Below are positions 28,372-37,971 of a stretch of DNA of 64,000 nucleotides, piece by piece. Every line of letters begins with the position of its first letter. Position 1 is the stretch's first letter. The notes beneath the pieces were generated by a model. The model worked only from the letters and a program-made list of their open reading frames with translations. It ran no database searches and was not told the DNA's origin. Source of the stretch: Psychroserpens ponticola (GTDB lineage Bacteria > Bacteroidota > Bacteroidia > Flavobacteriales > Flavobacteriaceae); assembly GCF_023556315.2 (NCBI RefSeq), contig NZ_CP116221.1:558001-622000 (forward strand). Direction: 5' to 3'. The translations under genes and the position numbers were made by a program.

Positions 28372-28977
28372 TTATAAATCTTCTAGGAGCAGCAAATACA
28401 AGTTTTTTGAGCTACTTCCATAGGTGAGAAAATCTTTATCTTCAATAGCTTTAAAGTGTTTAATTGTGGTGATATTTGTAGGTATTTTATCTTTATTTTT
28501 TCCTTTAATACCTCTTAAACCTTCACCAATATTTTGAACGAATTGACTGGTTGTTGCGTAAATGATGAAATTAGCTGGGAGTTCTTTTAGCTTCTTTTCT
28601 GCGATTTGATTTGAAGATATTAAAAGTGATCCATCATCTGAAATTAAGTACTCACACGTAGATAAAAAGTAAGTGCTTTCAGATACCTTTTTGGAAGTCT
28701 TAAATTTATAATCTTTGAACATCTGATTAAGGCGTTCATCGAAAATTAATACATTATCATCTTCCCAATTATTTTCTTTTAAAATATTGTTTAGATTAGT
28801 ATTGACATCGTGTATGTTTTCACAATACAAAAATTTACCACCATTAGCTTTAAAATTAATTGTGAATTGCTCATCAATAGGCAGCTTTATTTCAGGCATA
28901 TACTTGCCTCTCTCTTCGCTTTGTATGTGATCTTCGGGAGTGTCTTTTAAACCGAAAATTTTACGAAATAGACTCAT
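28372..28977 (-). CDS. LUD-domain (LutC-like) protein
   Basis: 201 residues resembling the LUD/LutC domain used in lactate oxidation complexes, but here without lutA or lutB. The middle segment YFLSTCEYLISDDGSLLISSNQ resembles the conserved core of the family. In flavobacteria this gene regularly sits between ftsH and cdsA, which points to a housekeeping role that remains undefined. It directly abuts cdsA and follows a terminator-like stem after ftsH. Confidence 0.7.
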   Translation of the reverse strand: MSLFRKIFGLKDTPEDHIQSEERGKYMPEIKLPIDEQFTINFKANGGKFLYCENIHDVNTNLNNILKENNWEDDNVLIFDERLNQMFKDYKFKTSKKVSESTYFLSTCEYLISDDGSLLISSNQIAEKKLKELPANFIIYATTSQFVQNIGEGLRGIKGKNKDKIPTNITTIKHFKAIEDKDFLTYGSSSKNLYLLLLEDL

Positions 28978-29025
28978 TTAAGAAATTGCTATTAACCTAT
29001 TTTTATAATAGTATTTATCAAATAT

Positions 29026-29065
29026 AAAAAAACTTAAATTAATGATTAGTTAATTTAAGTTTTTT
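29026..29065 (-). terminator. Intrinsic terminator after ftsH
   Basis: CTTAAATTAA (29033-29042) pairs exactly with TTAATTTAAG (29050-29059) around TGATTAG, flanked by runs of A (29026-29032) and T (29060-29065). On the minus strand this gives a stem followed by a U run, seven bases after the ftsH stop. Confidence 0.75.
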
Positions 29066-29071
29066 ATAAGA

Positions 29072-31060
29072 TTACTCTTCTTCCGACTGTGCTGTTTGAA
29101 GATCTTCTGTAACGATAGTCGTTTTAGGTTCAACAAGTTCACGCGTTTCAAAAGGACGTTTGCCAAATATTTTTTCAAGGTTATCTTTAAAGATGACTTC
29201 TTTTTCTAGTAGTACTTCTGCTAATTGAGTTAGTTTGTCTTTGTGTTGCTCCAACAATGTAATTGCACGTTGGTATTGCTCTTCGATAATATCTGAAATC
29301 TCCTTATCTATTAACTCTGCTGTTTTTTCACTATATGGTTTTGAAAAGCCATATTCTGATTGCCCTGAAGAATCATAATAGGTGAGGTTTCCAACTTTGT
29401 CACTCAAGCCATAAATTGTGACCATAGCTCTCGCTTGCTTCGTAACTTTTTCAAGATCACTCAATGCTCCTGTAGATATTTGATCAAAAATTACTTTTTC
29501 AGCAGCTCTACCACCAAGAGCAGCACACATTTCATCTAGCATTTGCTCAGGACGAACAATAAGGCGTTCTTCAGGTAAATACCAAGCAGCACCAAGGGAT
29601 TGACCACGAGGAACAATTGTTACTTTTACTAAAGGCGCAGCATGTTCAAGCATCCAGCTTACTGTTGCGTGACCAGCTTCATGATATGCAACTGCTTTTT
29701 TCTCTTCAACAGTTATAATTTTGTTTTTCTTTTCAAGACCTCCAACAATCCTATCTACAGCGTCTAAGAAATCTTGTTTACCGACAGCTTTTTTTCCACC
29801 TCTAGCAGCTATAAGTGCAGCTTCATTACAAACGTTTGCAATATCAGCTCCAGAGAAACCTGGTGTTTGTTTTGCAAGGAAATCGATATCTAATTTTTCT
29901 GATTGTTTAATTGGTCTTAAGTGAACTTCAAAGATTTCTTTACGTTCTCTTACATCTGGTAAGTCGACAAAAATCTGCCTATCAAAACGTCCAGCACGCA
30001 TTAAAGCTTTATCAAGAACATCTGCTCTGTTGGTTGCTGCTAATACAATGACGTTAGTATTAGTTCCAAAACCATCCATTTCTGTAAGCAATTGGTTTAA
30101 AGTATTTTCACGCTCATCATTAGAACCTGAAAAGTTGTTTTTTCCACGAGCTCTACCAATAGCATCAATCTCATCAATAAATATAATAGCTGGTGATTTT
30201 TCTTTAGCTTGTTTGAATAAATCGCGAACTCTAGATGCACCAACACCAACAAACATTTCTACAAAATCTGAACCAGATAATGAGAAAAAAGGTACTTTTG
30301 CTTCTCCAGCTACAGCTTTAGCTAATAAGGTTTTACCAGTTCCTGGTTGTCCTACTAATAAGGCTCCCTTTGGTATTTTTCCTCCTAGAGACGTGTATTT
30401 TTCTGGGTTTTTAAGGAAGTCAACAATTTCTTGTACTTCTTCTTTAGCACCTTCAAGGCCAGCTACATCTTTAAACGATGTTTTTATGTCAGTCTTTTCA
30501 TCAAACAGCTTTGCTTTAGATTTTCCGATATTGAAAATCTGTCCGCCAGCACCACCTCCAGAACCTCCAGACATACGTCTCATAATAAAGATCCAAACGC
30601 CAATAATTAGAATGAAAGGTAATAATGAAAATAAAAAATTTCCCCAATGATTTTCTTCGGTTTTAAAGGATACAGGAACATTGAGGCTAGGGTTGTTTTC
30701 TTTTATAGTGTCAATTTCTCGTTGAAATAATTCTAATTCACCAAACTCAAAAGTGTAATTAGGTTGTGGTGCAACGGAAGGTAATAGGGTATTTGGTTTT
30801 GATTTTTTATGGATTTCTAGTTTTGCAGCTTCTTTTGTTAAATATACTCTAGCTTCTCTACCATTTATAACCTCGACACTAGCGACATCACCTTTGTCTA
30901 AATATTTAAAAAACTCAGAAGGGTTTATTTTTTTAGTAGTAGAATCACCAAATCCTCCAGAAAATAATTGGATACCCAAAAAAGCAGCAATGATAATTCC
31001 GTAAATCCAGAACGGATTTATTTTTGGTTTCTTATTTGTATTTTTATTGTTTTTTGCCAT
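29072..31060 (-). CDS. ftsH: ATP-dependent membrane zinc metalloprotease FtsH
   Basis: 662-residue inner-membrane AAA protease that degrades misfolded membrane proteins and short-lived regulators. Transmembrane segments lie at about 17-35 and 141-160 with a periplasmic domain between. The AAA domain has Walker A GQPGTGKT (237-244), Walker B IIFIDEID (292-299) and the second region of homology around 341-361. The zinc site is HEAGH (460-464). It follows rsfS by 30 bases. Confidence 0.98.
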   Translation of the reverse strand: MAKNNKNTNKKPKINPFWIYGIIIAAFLGIQLFSGGFGDSTTKKINPSEFFKYLDKGDVASVEVINGREARVYLTKEAAKLEIHKKSKPNTLLPSVAPQPNYTFEFGELELFQREIDTIKENNPSLNVPVSFKTEENHWGNFLFSLLPFILIIGVWIFIMRRMSGGSGGGAGGQIFNIGKSKAKLFDEKTDIKTSFKDVAGLEGAKEEVQEIVDFLKNPEKYTSLGGKIPKGALLVGQPGTGKTLLAKAVAGEAKVPFFSLSGSDFVEMFVGVGASRVRDLFKQAKEKSPAIIFIDEIDAIGRARGKNNFSGSNDERENTLNQLLTEMDGFGTNTNVIVLAATNRADVLDKALMRAGRFDRQIFVDLPDVRERKEIFEVHLRPIKQSEKLDIDFLAKQTPGFSGADIANVCNEAALIAARGGKKAVGKQDFLDAVDRIVGGLEKKNKIITVEEKKAVAYHEAGHATVSWMLEHAAPLVKVTIVPRGQSLGAAWYLPEERLIVRPEQMLDEMCAALGGRAAEKVIFDQISTGALSDLEKVTKQARAMVTIYGLSDKVGNLTYYDSSGQSEYGFSKPYSEKTAELIDKEISDIIEEQYQRAITLLEQHKDKLTQLAEVLLEKEVIFKDNLEKIFGKRPFETRELVEPKTTIVTEDLQTAQSEEE

Positions 31061-31090
31061 TATTTAAATGCCACAAAGTGGCTAATTTTG

Positions 31091-31462
31091 TTAGTAACTA
31101 GTTTCAATAACTGTAGTCTTCGCATCTCCCCAAAGACTTTCAATGTCGTAGTAAGATCTGATATGTTTTTGGAACACATGAACAACTACATTTACATAAT
31201 CCATTAAAACCCATTCAGCATTATCAACACCTTCAACATGCCAAGGATTGTCTTTAAGTTCTTTGCTTACTTTTTTCTGTATGGAATTTACAATGGCGTT
31301 TACTTGTGTATTTGAAGTACCTTCACATATTATAAAATAGTCACAGACTGTATTTTCAATTTCTCTTAAATCCAGAATTGTAATCTCTTTTCCTTTTACA
31401 TCCTCAATACCAGAAATTACTGTTGCTATAAGTTCGTCTGGGCTCGTATTTTTTTTCGCCAT
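31091..31462 (-). CDS. rsfS: Ribosomal silencing factor RsfS
   Basis: 123 residues. It binds L14 (encoded here by rplN) and blocks subunit joining when nutrients are limited. Typical segments are LDLREIENTVCDYFIICEG and WHVEGVDNAEWVLMDYVNVVVHVF. It is transcribed with ftsH from a TAnnTTTG box at 31483-31490 and is divergent from birA. Confidence 0.96.
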   Translation of the reverse strand: MAKKNTSPDELIATVISGIEDVKGKEITILDLREIENTVCDYFIICEGTSNTQVNAIVNSIQKKVSKELKDNPWHVEGVDNAEWVLMDYVNVVVHVFQKHIRSYYDIESLWGDAKTTVIETSY

Positions 31463-31482
31463 TAAATTGATTTAATTTTGTG

Positions 31483-31490
31483 CAAAGTTA
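31483..31490 (-). promoter_or_regulatory. Probable -7 promoter box for the rsfS-ftsH unit
   Basis: On the minus strand TAACTTTG, matching TAnnTTTG, 20 bases upstream of the rsfS start. Confidence 0.5.
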
Positions 31491-31558
31491 TTATTTTTTT
31501 TACTCTTATTATGTTTAATTCTTGATAAGAAAATCTTAAAGTTTTTCAACACAATACT

Positions 31559-32290
31559 ATGCGTACAATCAAACTTAATGCCATTGACTCTACGAATTCT
31601 TTTTTACGACAGCTTAGTGCTGAAGAAACAGTTGAAGATTTTACTGTAGTTACAGCTGAGCACCAAACAGGTGGTCGTGGACAAATGGGAACGAAATGGG
31701 AATCTCAAAGCGCTAAAAACCTTATGTTTAGTGTGTTTAAAGATACGCGTGTTCTTGATGTTGAATGTCATTTTTATTTAAGTATGGCTGTGTCATTAGC
31801 CGTTTTTGAAGCTTTAAAGTCGTTTCAAATTACTTCGCTTAAAATTAAATGGCCTAACGACATTTTGTCAGACCAACAAAAAGTATGTGGTATTTTGATA
31901 GAAAATGTCATTAAACAAAATCAATTACAATCTTCAATTATAGGAATTGGTATCAATGTGAATCAAACTATATTTAATGATTTGCCAAATGCTACTTCTA
32001 TGCAGTTAATTTCTGGAACTCATTTTAATCGAGATCAAGTGCTTCAAGAGGTTTTAAATCAATTGAAGCATTATATTTCTTTTTTAGATTCAAAATCATA
32101 TGATTTATTAAAGCAAGCTTATGAAAATAATTTATTCAGAAAAGATAAGCCCTCAACTTTTAAAGATAAACAAGGTAATTTGTTTTCTGGATACATTAAA
32201 GGCGTAAGTAATTCTGGTCATCTCAAGGTGTTAATTGAAGATGGTATTGTGAAGTTGTATGAGCTCAAAGAGGTGCAATTACTGTTTTAG
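31559..32290 (+). CDS. birA: Biotin--[acetyl-CoA carboxylase] ligase
   Basis: 243-residue biotin protein ligase that adenylates biotin and attaches it to the carboxyl carrier protein. The catalytic GGRGQMGTKWES loop (residues about 37-48) and LKIKWPNDILSDQQKVCGIL are present. There is no N-terminal winged helix, so it is the monofunctional type without repressor activity. Its stop overlaps the convergent SRPBCC gene by four bases. It is divergent from rsfS. Confidence 0.95.
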   Translation: MRTIKLNAIDSTNSFLRQLSAEETVEDFTVVTAEHQTGGRGQMGTKWESQSAKNLMFSVFKDTRVLDVECHFYLSMAVSLAVFEALKSFQITSLKIKWPNDILSDQQKVCGILIENVIKQNQLQSSIIGIGINVNQTIFNDLPNATSMQLISGTHFNRDQVLQEVLNQLKHYISFLDSKSYDLLKQAYENNLFRKDKPSTFKDKQGNLFSGYIKGVSNSGHLKVLIEDGIVKLYELKEVQLLF

Positions 32291-32682
32291 ATAACTTCCG
32301 GAATATTAGTAGCTAAGGTCTCAATGAATTTTGTAATCGGTCCTTTAATCATCATGGCCATCATGGCATTAAATTCGCCTTCAAAGGTTAGTTGAGTTTC
32401 ACTAGTGTTGTCGTCTATTGCAGTTATATTTGCTGTAAGAGAGAAATCTAATTTTCCACCTGCAGCACCTAATACAATTTTGTTTGGAGACATGGCTTCT
32501 TTCTTTTTGAGCACGATTTCTGGCATTCCTTTTAATGCAAATAAAAATTTGTCATCTTCAAGAACTTCAAATTTGCTGATATTTTCTGGCATTAACTTTT
32601 CGAAATTTTTCACATCTGATAAAAAATCAAAAGTGTCTTTTGCAGATTTTGGAGTGATTGTTTTTGGTGATTCTAAATTCAT
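32287..32682 (-). CDS. SRPBCC-fold small protein
   Basis: 131 residues of the START/Bet v1-like SRPBCC superfamily, a hydrophobic-ligand-binding fold. The pattern TFDFLSDVKNFEKLMPEN near the N-terminus and a C-terminal amphipathic helix (IKGPITKFIETLATNIPE) support this. The ligand is unknown. It follows pyrE by 35 bases, a pairing I recall as conserved in flavobacteria, and ends tail to tail with birA. Confidence 0.75.
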   Translation of the reverse strand: MNLESPKTITPKSAKDTFDFLSDVKNFEKLMPENISKFEVLEDDKFLFALKGMPEIVLKKKEAMSPNKIVLGAAGGKLDFSLTANITAIDDNTSETQLTFEGEFNAMMAMMIKGPITKFIETLATNIPEVI

Positions 32683-32717
32683 TCTTTAACTATTTATATT
32701 AATTATTAAGTATGCAT

Positions 32718-33362
32718 TCAAAATCCGTTCCATTCACTTGGATTGGCATTCCAAAGTGCTAAAATGTCCTGTTCTTTTGAAGTAATATATTTTGTATCAA
32801 GTGCTTGTTCTAACAAATTTTCATAGTTACTTAAGGTGTGTAACTCAACTTCTGCATTTTCAAAATTAGTGTTAGCGACTTCAAATCCGTATGAAAAAAT
32901 AGCAACCATACCTTTAACATTTACTTTAGCTTCTTCTAATGCTTTTACAGCATTAAGACTGCTTTTTCCTGTGCTTATTAAATCTTCAACGACTACTACA
33001 TTCTGTCCGCTTTCAACAAAGCCTTCAATTTTATTTTGACGACCATGGGACTTAGCTTCTGGTCTAACATAAACGAAAGGTAAACCTAATTCTTCAGCAA
33101 CTAAAGCACCAATTCCAATAGCACCAGTAGCAACACCTGCAATAACATCGATGTTACCATATTTTACTTCAATTTGCTTAGCCATTGTTGTACGAATGTA
33201 ATTTCTAATTTTAGGAAATGAGAGTACAATTCTATTGTCACAATATATTGGAGATTTCCAGCCTGAAGCCCAAGTAAAGGGATTGTTAGGTTGCAATTTT
33301 ATTGCATTAATCTGAAGTAGAACTTCAGCGGTTTGTTTGGCGGTTTCTTTGTCAAAAATCAT
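32718..33362 (-). CDS. pyrE: Orotate phosphoribosyltransferase
   Basis: Converts orotate and PRPP to orotidine 5'-phosphate in pyrimidine synthesis. It has 214 residues, with the PRPP-binding motif VVVVEDLISTGKSS near residues 121-134 and YVRPEAKSHGRQNKIEG upstream. A TAATTTTG box ends five bases from the start codon (33367-33374), so the transcript may be leaderless. Confidence 0.96.
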   Translation of the reverse strand: MIFDKETAKQTAEVLLQINAIKLQPNNPFTWASGWKSPIYCDNRIVLSFPKIRNYIRTTMAKQIEVKYGNIDVIAGVATGAIGIGALVAEELGLPFVYVRPEAKSHGRQNKIEGFVESGQNVVVVEDLISTGKSSLNAVKALEEAKVNVKGMVAIFSYGFEVANTNFENAEVELHTLSNYENLLEQALDTKYITSKEQDILALWNANPSEWNGF

Positions 33363-33366
33363 GATG

Positions 33367-33374
33367 CAAAATTA
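33367..33374 (-). promoter_or_regulatory. -7 box immediately upstream of pyrE
   Basis: Reads TAATTTTG on the minus strand, fitting TAnnTTTG. The predicted start of transcription falls on or next to the pyrE ATG at 33362. Confidence 0.45.
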
Positions 33375-33487
33375 CATAATTTTAGCCTAATTTAATTTTA
33401 AACTTTAAATAAAATTAATTTTAAAATTGAGTCTTGTAGTTTAAAAAAATGATACTTTTACTTTCCAAATACTATATGACTAAACTA

Positions 33488-34069
33488 ATGTATCGCGTTT
33501 TTGTAAATGATAAGCCTATAATTCTAACAACTCAAGTTAGTCCTGAGCGTAATTTTAAAAATTACCTTTTGTCAACAGTAAATATTGGTAAGGTTATAAA
33601 AGAGTTAAACACAACAACTTTAAAAGAAGTTAGACTTATTGGTAAAAAAGAGGATCGTCTTATTAATCAATTCTTAAAAAAACTTCCTAATGTTATTGCA
33701 GGTGGTGGAAAAGTAATTAATGATAATGGTGAGATACTTTTTATTTATAGAAATAATAAATGGGATTTACCAAAGGGGAAAGCTGAACAGAACGAAACGA
33801 TTAATGAAACTGCGTTGCGCGAAGTTGAAGAAGAAACAGGCGTTTCTGGTTTATCAATAGTAAAACCAATTGAAACCACGTTTCATATTTTCAAGCGTAA
33901 TGGAAAACATAAAATTAAAATTACGTATTGGTTTGAAATGAAAACGTCTTATTCTGGACCCTTATTTCCTCAAGAAAAGGAAGGTATAACTAAGGTTGAA
34001 TGGTTAAATTCTGATGCGTCTACAAAAGCGCTAGAAAATAGCTATGCTAATATTAAAATCTTGGTTTAA
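33488..34069 (+). CDS. NUDIX hydrolase
   Basis: About 193 residues from the ATG at 33488 (MYRVFVNDKPIIL), which I prefer over in-frame ATGs at 33449 and 33476 because relatives begin this way; the upstream codons are Leu/Tyr-rich and look untranslated. The N-terminal 80 residues are a lineage-specific lead domain. The NUDIX box GKAEQNETINETALREVEEETG fits GX5EX7REUXEEXGU exactly. Such enzymes cleave nucleoside diphosphates linked to other groups; the substrate is unknown. It is divergent from pyrE. Confidence 0.85.
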   Translation: MYRVFVNDKPIILTTQVSPERNFKNYLLSTVNIGKVIKELNTTTLKEVRLIGKKEDRLINQFLKKLPNVIAGGGKVINDNGEILFIYRNNKWDLPKGKAEQNETINETALREVEEETGVSGLSIVKPIETTFHIFKRNGKHKIKITYWFEMKTSYSGPLFPQEKEGITKVEWLNSDASTKALENSYANIKILV

Positions 34070-34073
34070 TATC

Positions 34074-36008
34074 TTATTCTGGAGATTTTAATGTTTCTTT
34101 ATTTAATAGCATATACTGAAAAGTTTGAAGATTCGCTTTAGTATATGTTTCCATAGATTTAATAATTTCAGGGTAATCTTTAGAATAATCTGTGGTATTA
34201 TTGTTCTTGTATTTATACAATTTTGGCGCTTCTTTTTCCTTGAGTATTAAAAATAAGCTATCACTAAGAACACCAATTTTATCATCGTCATTTATAAAAA
34301 TATAAGGTCGCTGTTCTTTTAATAAATCTATTCCTAAAGTATTATTTATATAAGGTTGTTTTAATAAGCCCATAAGTGTAGGGAAAACATCAATCTGACC
34401 ACCAATTTGAGTATATGTTTGTGGTGTTTTAATAAGTTTAGGTGAGTAAAACAATAATGGCGCATGATGATAGTCTAACGAAATATCATAAGGAGCAGAA
34501 ATTGGTGCTCCATGATCTGCTACAAAAATAAAGATTGTATTATCAAACCATTCTTCTTTTGAAGACATTTGGACTAATTGACGTAAAGACCAATCGGCAT
34601 ATTCTACAATTTTATGTCTATTTTTTTCATTATCTGCTTCAAAATATTCAGGAATGTAAAACGGCATATGATCACTAGTAGTCATAAAACTTACAAAAAA
34701 TGGTTTGTTTTCTTTATGTAAATCATTAATGATTGGAATTGAAAACCTAAACATAAAGTCATCAGGAACTCCTAATATCGTTTTGATTTCAGAGGATGGA
34801 TATTTACTTTCCGTATAAATATTTTCAAAGGCGTTATCTTTTAGAAAGCCTTCAACATTATCAAATTGTCCGTCATGTGTAGTGAAATATGTAGTTGAAT
34901 ATCCTTTTTTTCGAAGCACTGTGCTTAATCCATGATAGTTATTCATACTCTTTAAACTATGTTGTCTATAAATTGCTGGAAACGAAAACATAGTGCCAAA
35001 AATTCCATTGAAAGTGTGTTTTCCAGCAGTATATATGTTTTCAAAATAAATAGACTTGTGAGATAAGCTATCAAGAAAAGGTGTAAGATTTCTAGTATTG
35101 CCATGACGCTTCATTTTTGAAGCACTCATGCTTTCCATCATCACTAATACGATATTGGGTTGGTTAGTTTGTGTTGAATCAGGAATAATTTTTCTTGCAA
35201 TTGGTGATTCATATTGATTAAGATTTGTAAGGCCTAAAGCGTTTTGAACTTTAGCAATAGCGACTTGATCATCCATCATTTGAATGGTGTCGTTTTCATT
35301 ATTTTGGCTATCAATATAACTTCTCATTAACGTAAATACAGGATTCAATCCCATTTGATTCAGAAATGAATGGTTTGAAATATAAGCAGTGCCAATTCGT
35401 ATTGGAGATTTTTCTTCTAATCGTCCTCTTATTCCAAGAAATATAAGCCCAAGACAAAAAATGAAAGTGGAAATTTTAATGACAATATGAGCATCATTTT
35501 TTGATAGATCTTTTCTGAAAATTTTTCGCAGTTTAGAATAAAATAAATACAACAAGGTTAATAATGGAATAGCAAATAACAATTGTTTAGGTTCTTGAGA
35601 TATCATTTTAAAGACGAAACCAAAACTATCAACCCAAGCTAAAGCACCAACGGATAATCTTGAGAAAAACTGATTAAAATATGGGATGTCTATGGTAGAA
35701 ATAATGAAGGCTATAGTGAATAATAGAGCTATCCAATAGAATATTATGGTTTTTATGAGAGAACTTTTCTTATTAAGGATTTCCATTACGAAAAGTACTA
35801 AAGCTGGCAGAATTAAAATATAGCTTGAAATTACAGTGTCGAAACGAATTCCCATTATAAATGAATTTATAATAGTAAACATGCTTACCTCTTGAAAATC
35901 TATTCTATCCAGTTCAGTAAAGAATAAAATACATCGAAATACAAAAAACACACCTATTACTAGTGCGTAGGTTCTGAGTATTAGTTTAATACTTCCGAAT
36001 TTTTTCAT
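34074..36008 (-). CDS. LTA-synthase-like membrane sulfatase
   Basis: 644 residues. The first 170 hold about five transmembrane segments. An extracytoplasmic alkaline-phosphatase/sulfatase domain follows, with NIVLVMMESMSASKMKRHG (nucleophile region), YFTTHDGQFDN, FFVSFMTTSDHMPF and IFVADHGAPIS (metal-binding Asp-His). Family members transfer phosphoglycerol or phosphoethanolamine. In a Gram-negative organism without lipoteichoic acid a phosphotransferase acting on lipid A, glycans or lipids is more likely, but that is inference. It lies 73 bases after the M14 gene on the same strand. Confidence 0.85.
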   Translation of the reverse strand: MKKFGSIKLILRTYALVIGVFFVFRCILFFTELDRIDFQEVSMFTIINSFIMGIRFDTVISSYILILPALVLFVMEILNKKSSLIKTIIFYWIALLFTIAFIISTIDIPYFNQFFSRLSVGALAWVDSFGFVFKMISQEPKQLLFAIPLLTLLYLFYSKLRKIFRKDLSKNDAHIVIKISTFIFCLGLIFLGIRGRLEEKSPIRIGTAYISNHSFLNQMGLNPVFTLMRSYIDSQNNENDTIQMMDDQVAIAKVQNALGLTNLNQYESPIARKIIPDSTQTNQPNIVLVMMESMSASKMKRHGNTRNLTPFLDSLSHKSIYFENIYTAGKHTFNGIFGTMFSFPAIYRQHSLKSMNNYHGLSTVLRKKGYSTTYFTTHDGQFDNVEGFLKDNAFENIYTESKYPSSEIKTILGVPDDFMFRFSIPIINDLHKENKPFFVSFMTTSDHMPFYIPEYFEADNEKNRHKIVEYADWSLRQLVQMSSKEEWFDNTIFIFVADHGAPISAPYDISLDYHHAPLLFYSPKLIKTPQTYTQIGGQIDVFPTLMGLLKQPYINNTLGIDLLKEQRPYIFINDDDKIGVLSDSLFLILKEKEAPKLYKYKNNNTTDYSKDYPEIIKSMETYTKANLQTFQYMLLNKETLKSPE

Positions 36009-36081
36009 TTAATAATTGTGCTTATACGTTGAATTAAAAATCAGCTACGAAGTTCGAATATTTTTATCTGAACAGCAAGTT

Positions 36082-37815
36082 TTATTGAACCCGATACACT
36101 GGGTACTGTAAATGTGCTTTTTCATAATGATCACTTTGTTTGTGTAGCCAATCTAATTGAGCATACCAATTTGAAGCAAAATCTTGATCGTTTGTCTTTT
36201 TTAAGATGAATTCTTTTTCAAGTTCTGGATTTTGTTCTAAAATGAAACTCGCTTGATCTTCCCATACATAAGGTGAAAAGCCTTCTTTTTGCTGTAGAAT
36301 GGTGTCAAAAAAGTTCCAATTAAAAAATGAATCTGGAGCTTGTGGTTCTAGTGTTTCAATAATATATCTAAAGCCATTTTGGTTTGTGGTTATCAAATAA
36401 TCGCCTCTTGAAAAAGTGACTTGTTCTTCTGAATTCTCTAGATCCACATTGTAATGCGGATAATGACCTTCGTAAGCCTGAGTTCTAGTTTCGTAGTTTT
36501 TTATCTTGTAAGACTTTACGAGTAATGTTGTGTCGTTTTGAAAGGTGGTCATTTCGATATCATTAAGTTTTAGTAAATCTAAAACTGCCCACCAATTTTG
36601 AGGAATCACATATGCTTTTGGTATGTCAATTTCTAAAGTAGGTTTCATATGGTTTCTATACATGATATCTTTTGTAAACGGCTTTGTTGTATTGTATTTT
36701 AAACGTTGTGCTCCAGTTATTTTACTTGGCATCATTTGGCCTTCAAAGCCTTTAAACTGAAGTGTTGTTGATTGCGTTGTGTCAGTAGTCCACTGAATTG
36801 GATAGGTCTTGCTTTTTTGAAACTCTTCAACGGCATTTTGTCTTAATTTTGAAATATTATCACCTTCGATTTCTATGATTTCAATCATACTTTTCATGAG
36901 CTCGTAAGTGCCTTCAACACGTTGCTTATAAGGTTTTAACATATGAGTTTCGACCATCATTCCTAAGGTGTTCCAAAGTGTTGTGTAACCTGTTGAATAT
37001 CTCGGGTAATCCATAAATTGGCTAAAGCCTTTTTCTGGAGTTCTATTAAATACATTCACATATGGTGTGATGTCCCAATTTTTCTCTTCTAATTTTTGCT
37101 CAAGTTGTGGCATCATTTTGGCGTGTAAAAAATCACCTAAGCTTCCACCTAATTTATCATGTTGTGTAAATAAATGTGTTAACGTATATTGGTAATCAGC
37201 TCCATTACTGACATGGTTATCTATAAAAATATCGGGTTTTACTAAATGAAATATTTTTGCAAAAGTCTTCGCGTTTTTTGTGTCACTTTTTATAAAATCT
37301 CTATTCAAATCATAGTTTCGAGCATTGCCTCGAAAACCATATGCTTTTGGTCCATTTTGATTGGTTCTTGTTGTAGAATTTCGATTCAAACTTCCACCTA
37401 CATTATAAATAGGAATAGTAACCAAAGCAGTTTGTTTAGGCATGTCGATTTTTCCTTGCACGATATCACGAAATAATAACATTGTTGCATCGATTCCATC
37501 AGATTCTCCTGGATGAATTCCATTATTGATAAGTAGAATACGTTTGTTTTTTCTTATATCAGGAAAATCAAAATTTAAATCAGGATTAAGAGTTACCATA
37601 TGAAGAGGCTTACCAGAGTCTGTTTCACCTATAGCTTGGATAGAAATTTCTGAATATGTTTCAGCTAAACTAGTGTAGAAACTTATTGTTTGTGCATAAG
37701 TTGCTGTCTCTTTACCATTTGAAGTTTCAAATACAGTTGTGAAATCGATAGGACTTGTATTCTTTTTTGATGTACAAGAAGTTAGAATTATCAGTAATAA
37801 AACGATGTTTTTCAT
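36082..37815 (-). CDS. Predicted lipoprotein M14-family metallocarboxypeptidase
   Basis: 577 residues. The N-terminus MKNIVLLLIILTSC is a short lipoprotein signal. Zinc ligands are seen in NNGIHPGESDG (HxxE, near 97-103) and FIDNHVSNGADYQY (His near 200), and the catalytic Glu is probably in VETHMLKPY near 288. The C-terminal half (about 300-577) is an additional domain whose role is unknown. It probably trims peptides in the periplasm or at the outer membrane. A TAATTTTG box lies upstream. Confidence 0.82.
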   Translation of the reverse strand: MKNIVLLLIILTSCTSKKNTSPIDFTTVFETSNGKETATYAQTISFYTSLAETYSEISIQAIGETDSGKPLHMVTLNPDLNFDFPDIRKNKRILLINNGIHPGESDGIDATMLLFRDIVQGKIDMPKQTALVTIPIYNVGGSLNRNSTTRTNQNGPKAYGFRGNARNYDLNRDFIKSDTKNAKTFAKIFHLVKPDIFIDNHVSNGADYQYTLTHLFTQHDKLGGSLGDFLHAKMMPQLEQKLEEKNWDITPYVNVFNRTPEKGFSQFMDYPRYSTGYTTLWNTLGMMVETHMLKPYKQRVEGTYELMKSMIEIIEIEGDNISKLRQNAVEEFQKSKTYPIQWTTDTTQSTTLQFKGFEGQMMPSKITGAQRLKYNTTKPFTKDIMYRNHMKPTLEIDIPKAYVIPQNWWAVLDLLKLNDIEMTTFQNDTTLLVKSYKIKNYETRTQAYEGHYPHYNVDLENSEEQVTFSRGDYLITTNQNGFRYIIETLEPQAPDSFFNWNFFDTILQQKEGFSPYVWEDQASFILEQNPELEKEFILKKTNDQDFASNWYAQLDWLHKQSDHYEKAHLQYPVYRVQ

Positions 37816-37834
37816 GTTTTAAATTATTTTTTAT

Positions 37835-37842
37835 CAAAATTA
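37835..37842 (-). promoter_or_regulatory. Probable -7 promoter box for the M14 gene
   Basis: Minus strand TAATTTTG, 19 bases upstream of the start codon at 37815. Confidence 0.4.
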
Positions 37843-37971
37843 ATTAAAATAATGTCTGTTATTTAGATAGTTAAGAATTAATGTTAATATGTTGTGAATT
37901 GTTTTATTAAGAAAGTGTAGTAGATGCTTTTTTTTGTTATAATTTTAGATATCCCTTTAAAATAAGACCAA

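Noticed and set aside
28372-28977. LutC-type lactate utilisation operon
   Set aside because: Only the LUD domain is present; lutA and lutB are absent and the neighbours are phospholipid and FtsH genes.
33449-33487. An N-terminal extension of the NUDIX protein from the ATG at 33449
   Set aside because: The extra residues (Leu/Tyr-rich) look like untranslated A/T-rich leader, and relatives start at MYRVFVND or equivalent.
34074-36008. Genuine lipoteichoic acid synthase
   Set aside because: The organism is Gram-negative by all other evidence. The fold is shared with other phosphotransferases, so only the family name is kept.
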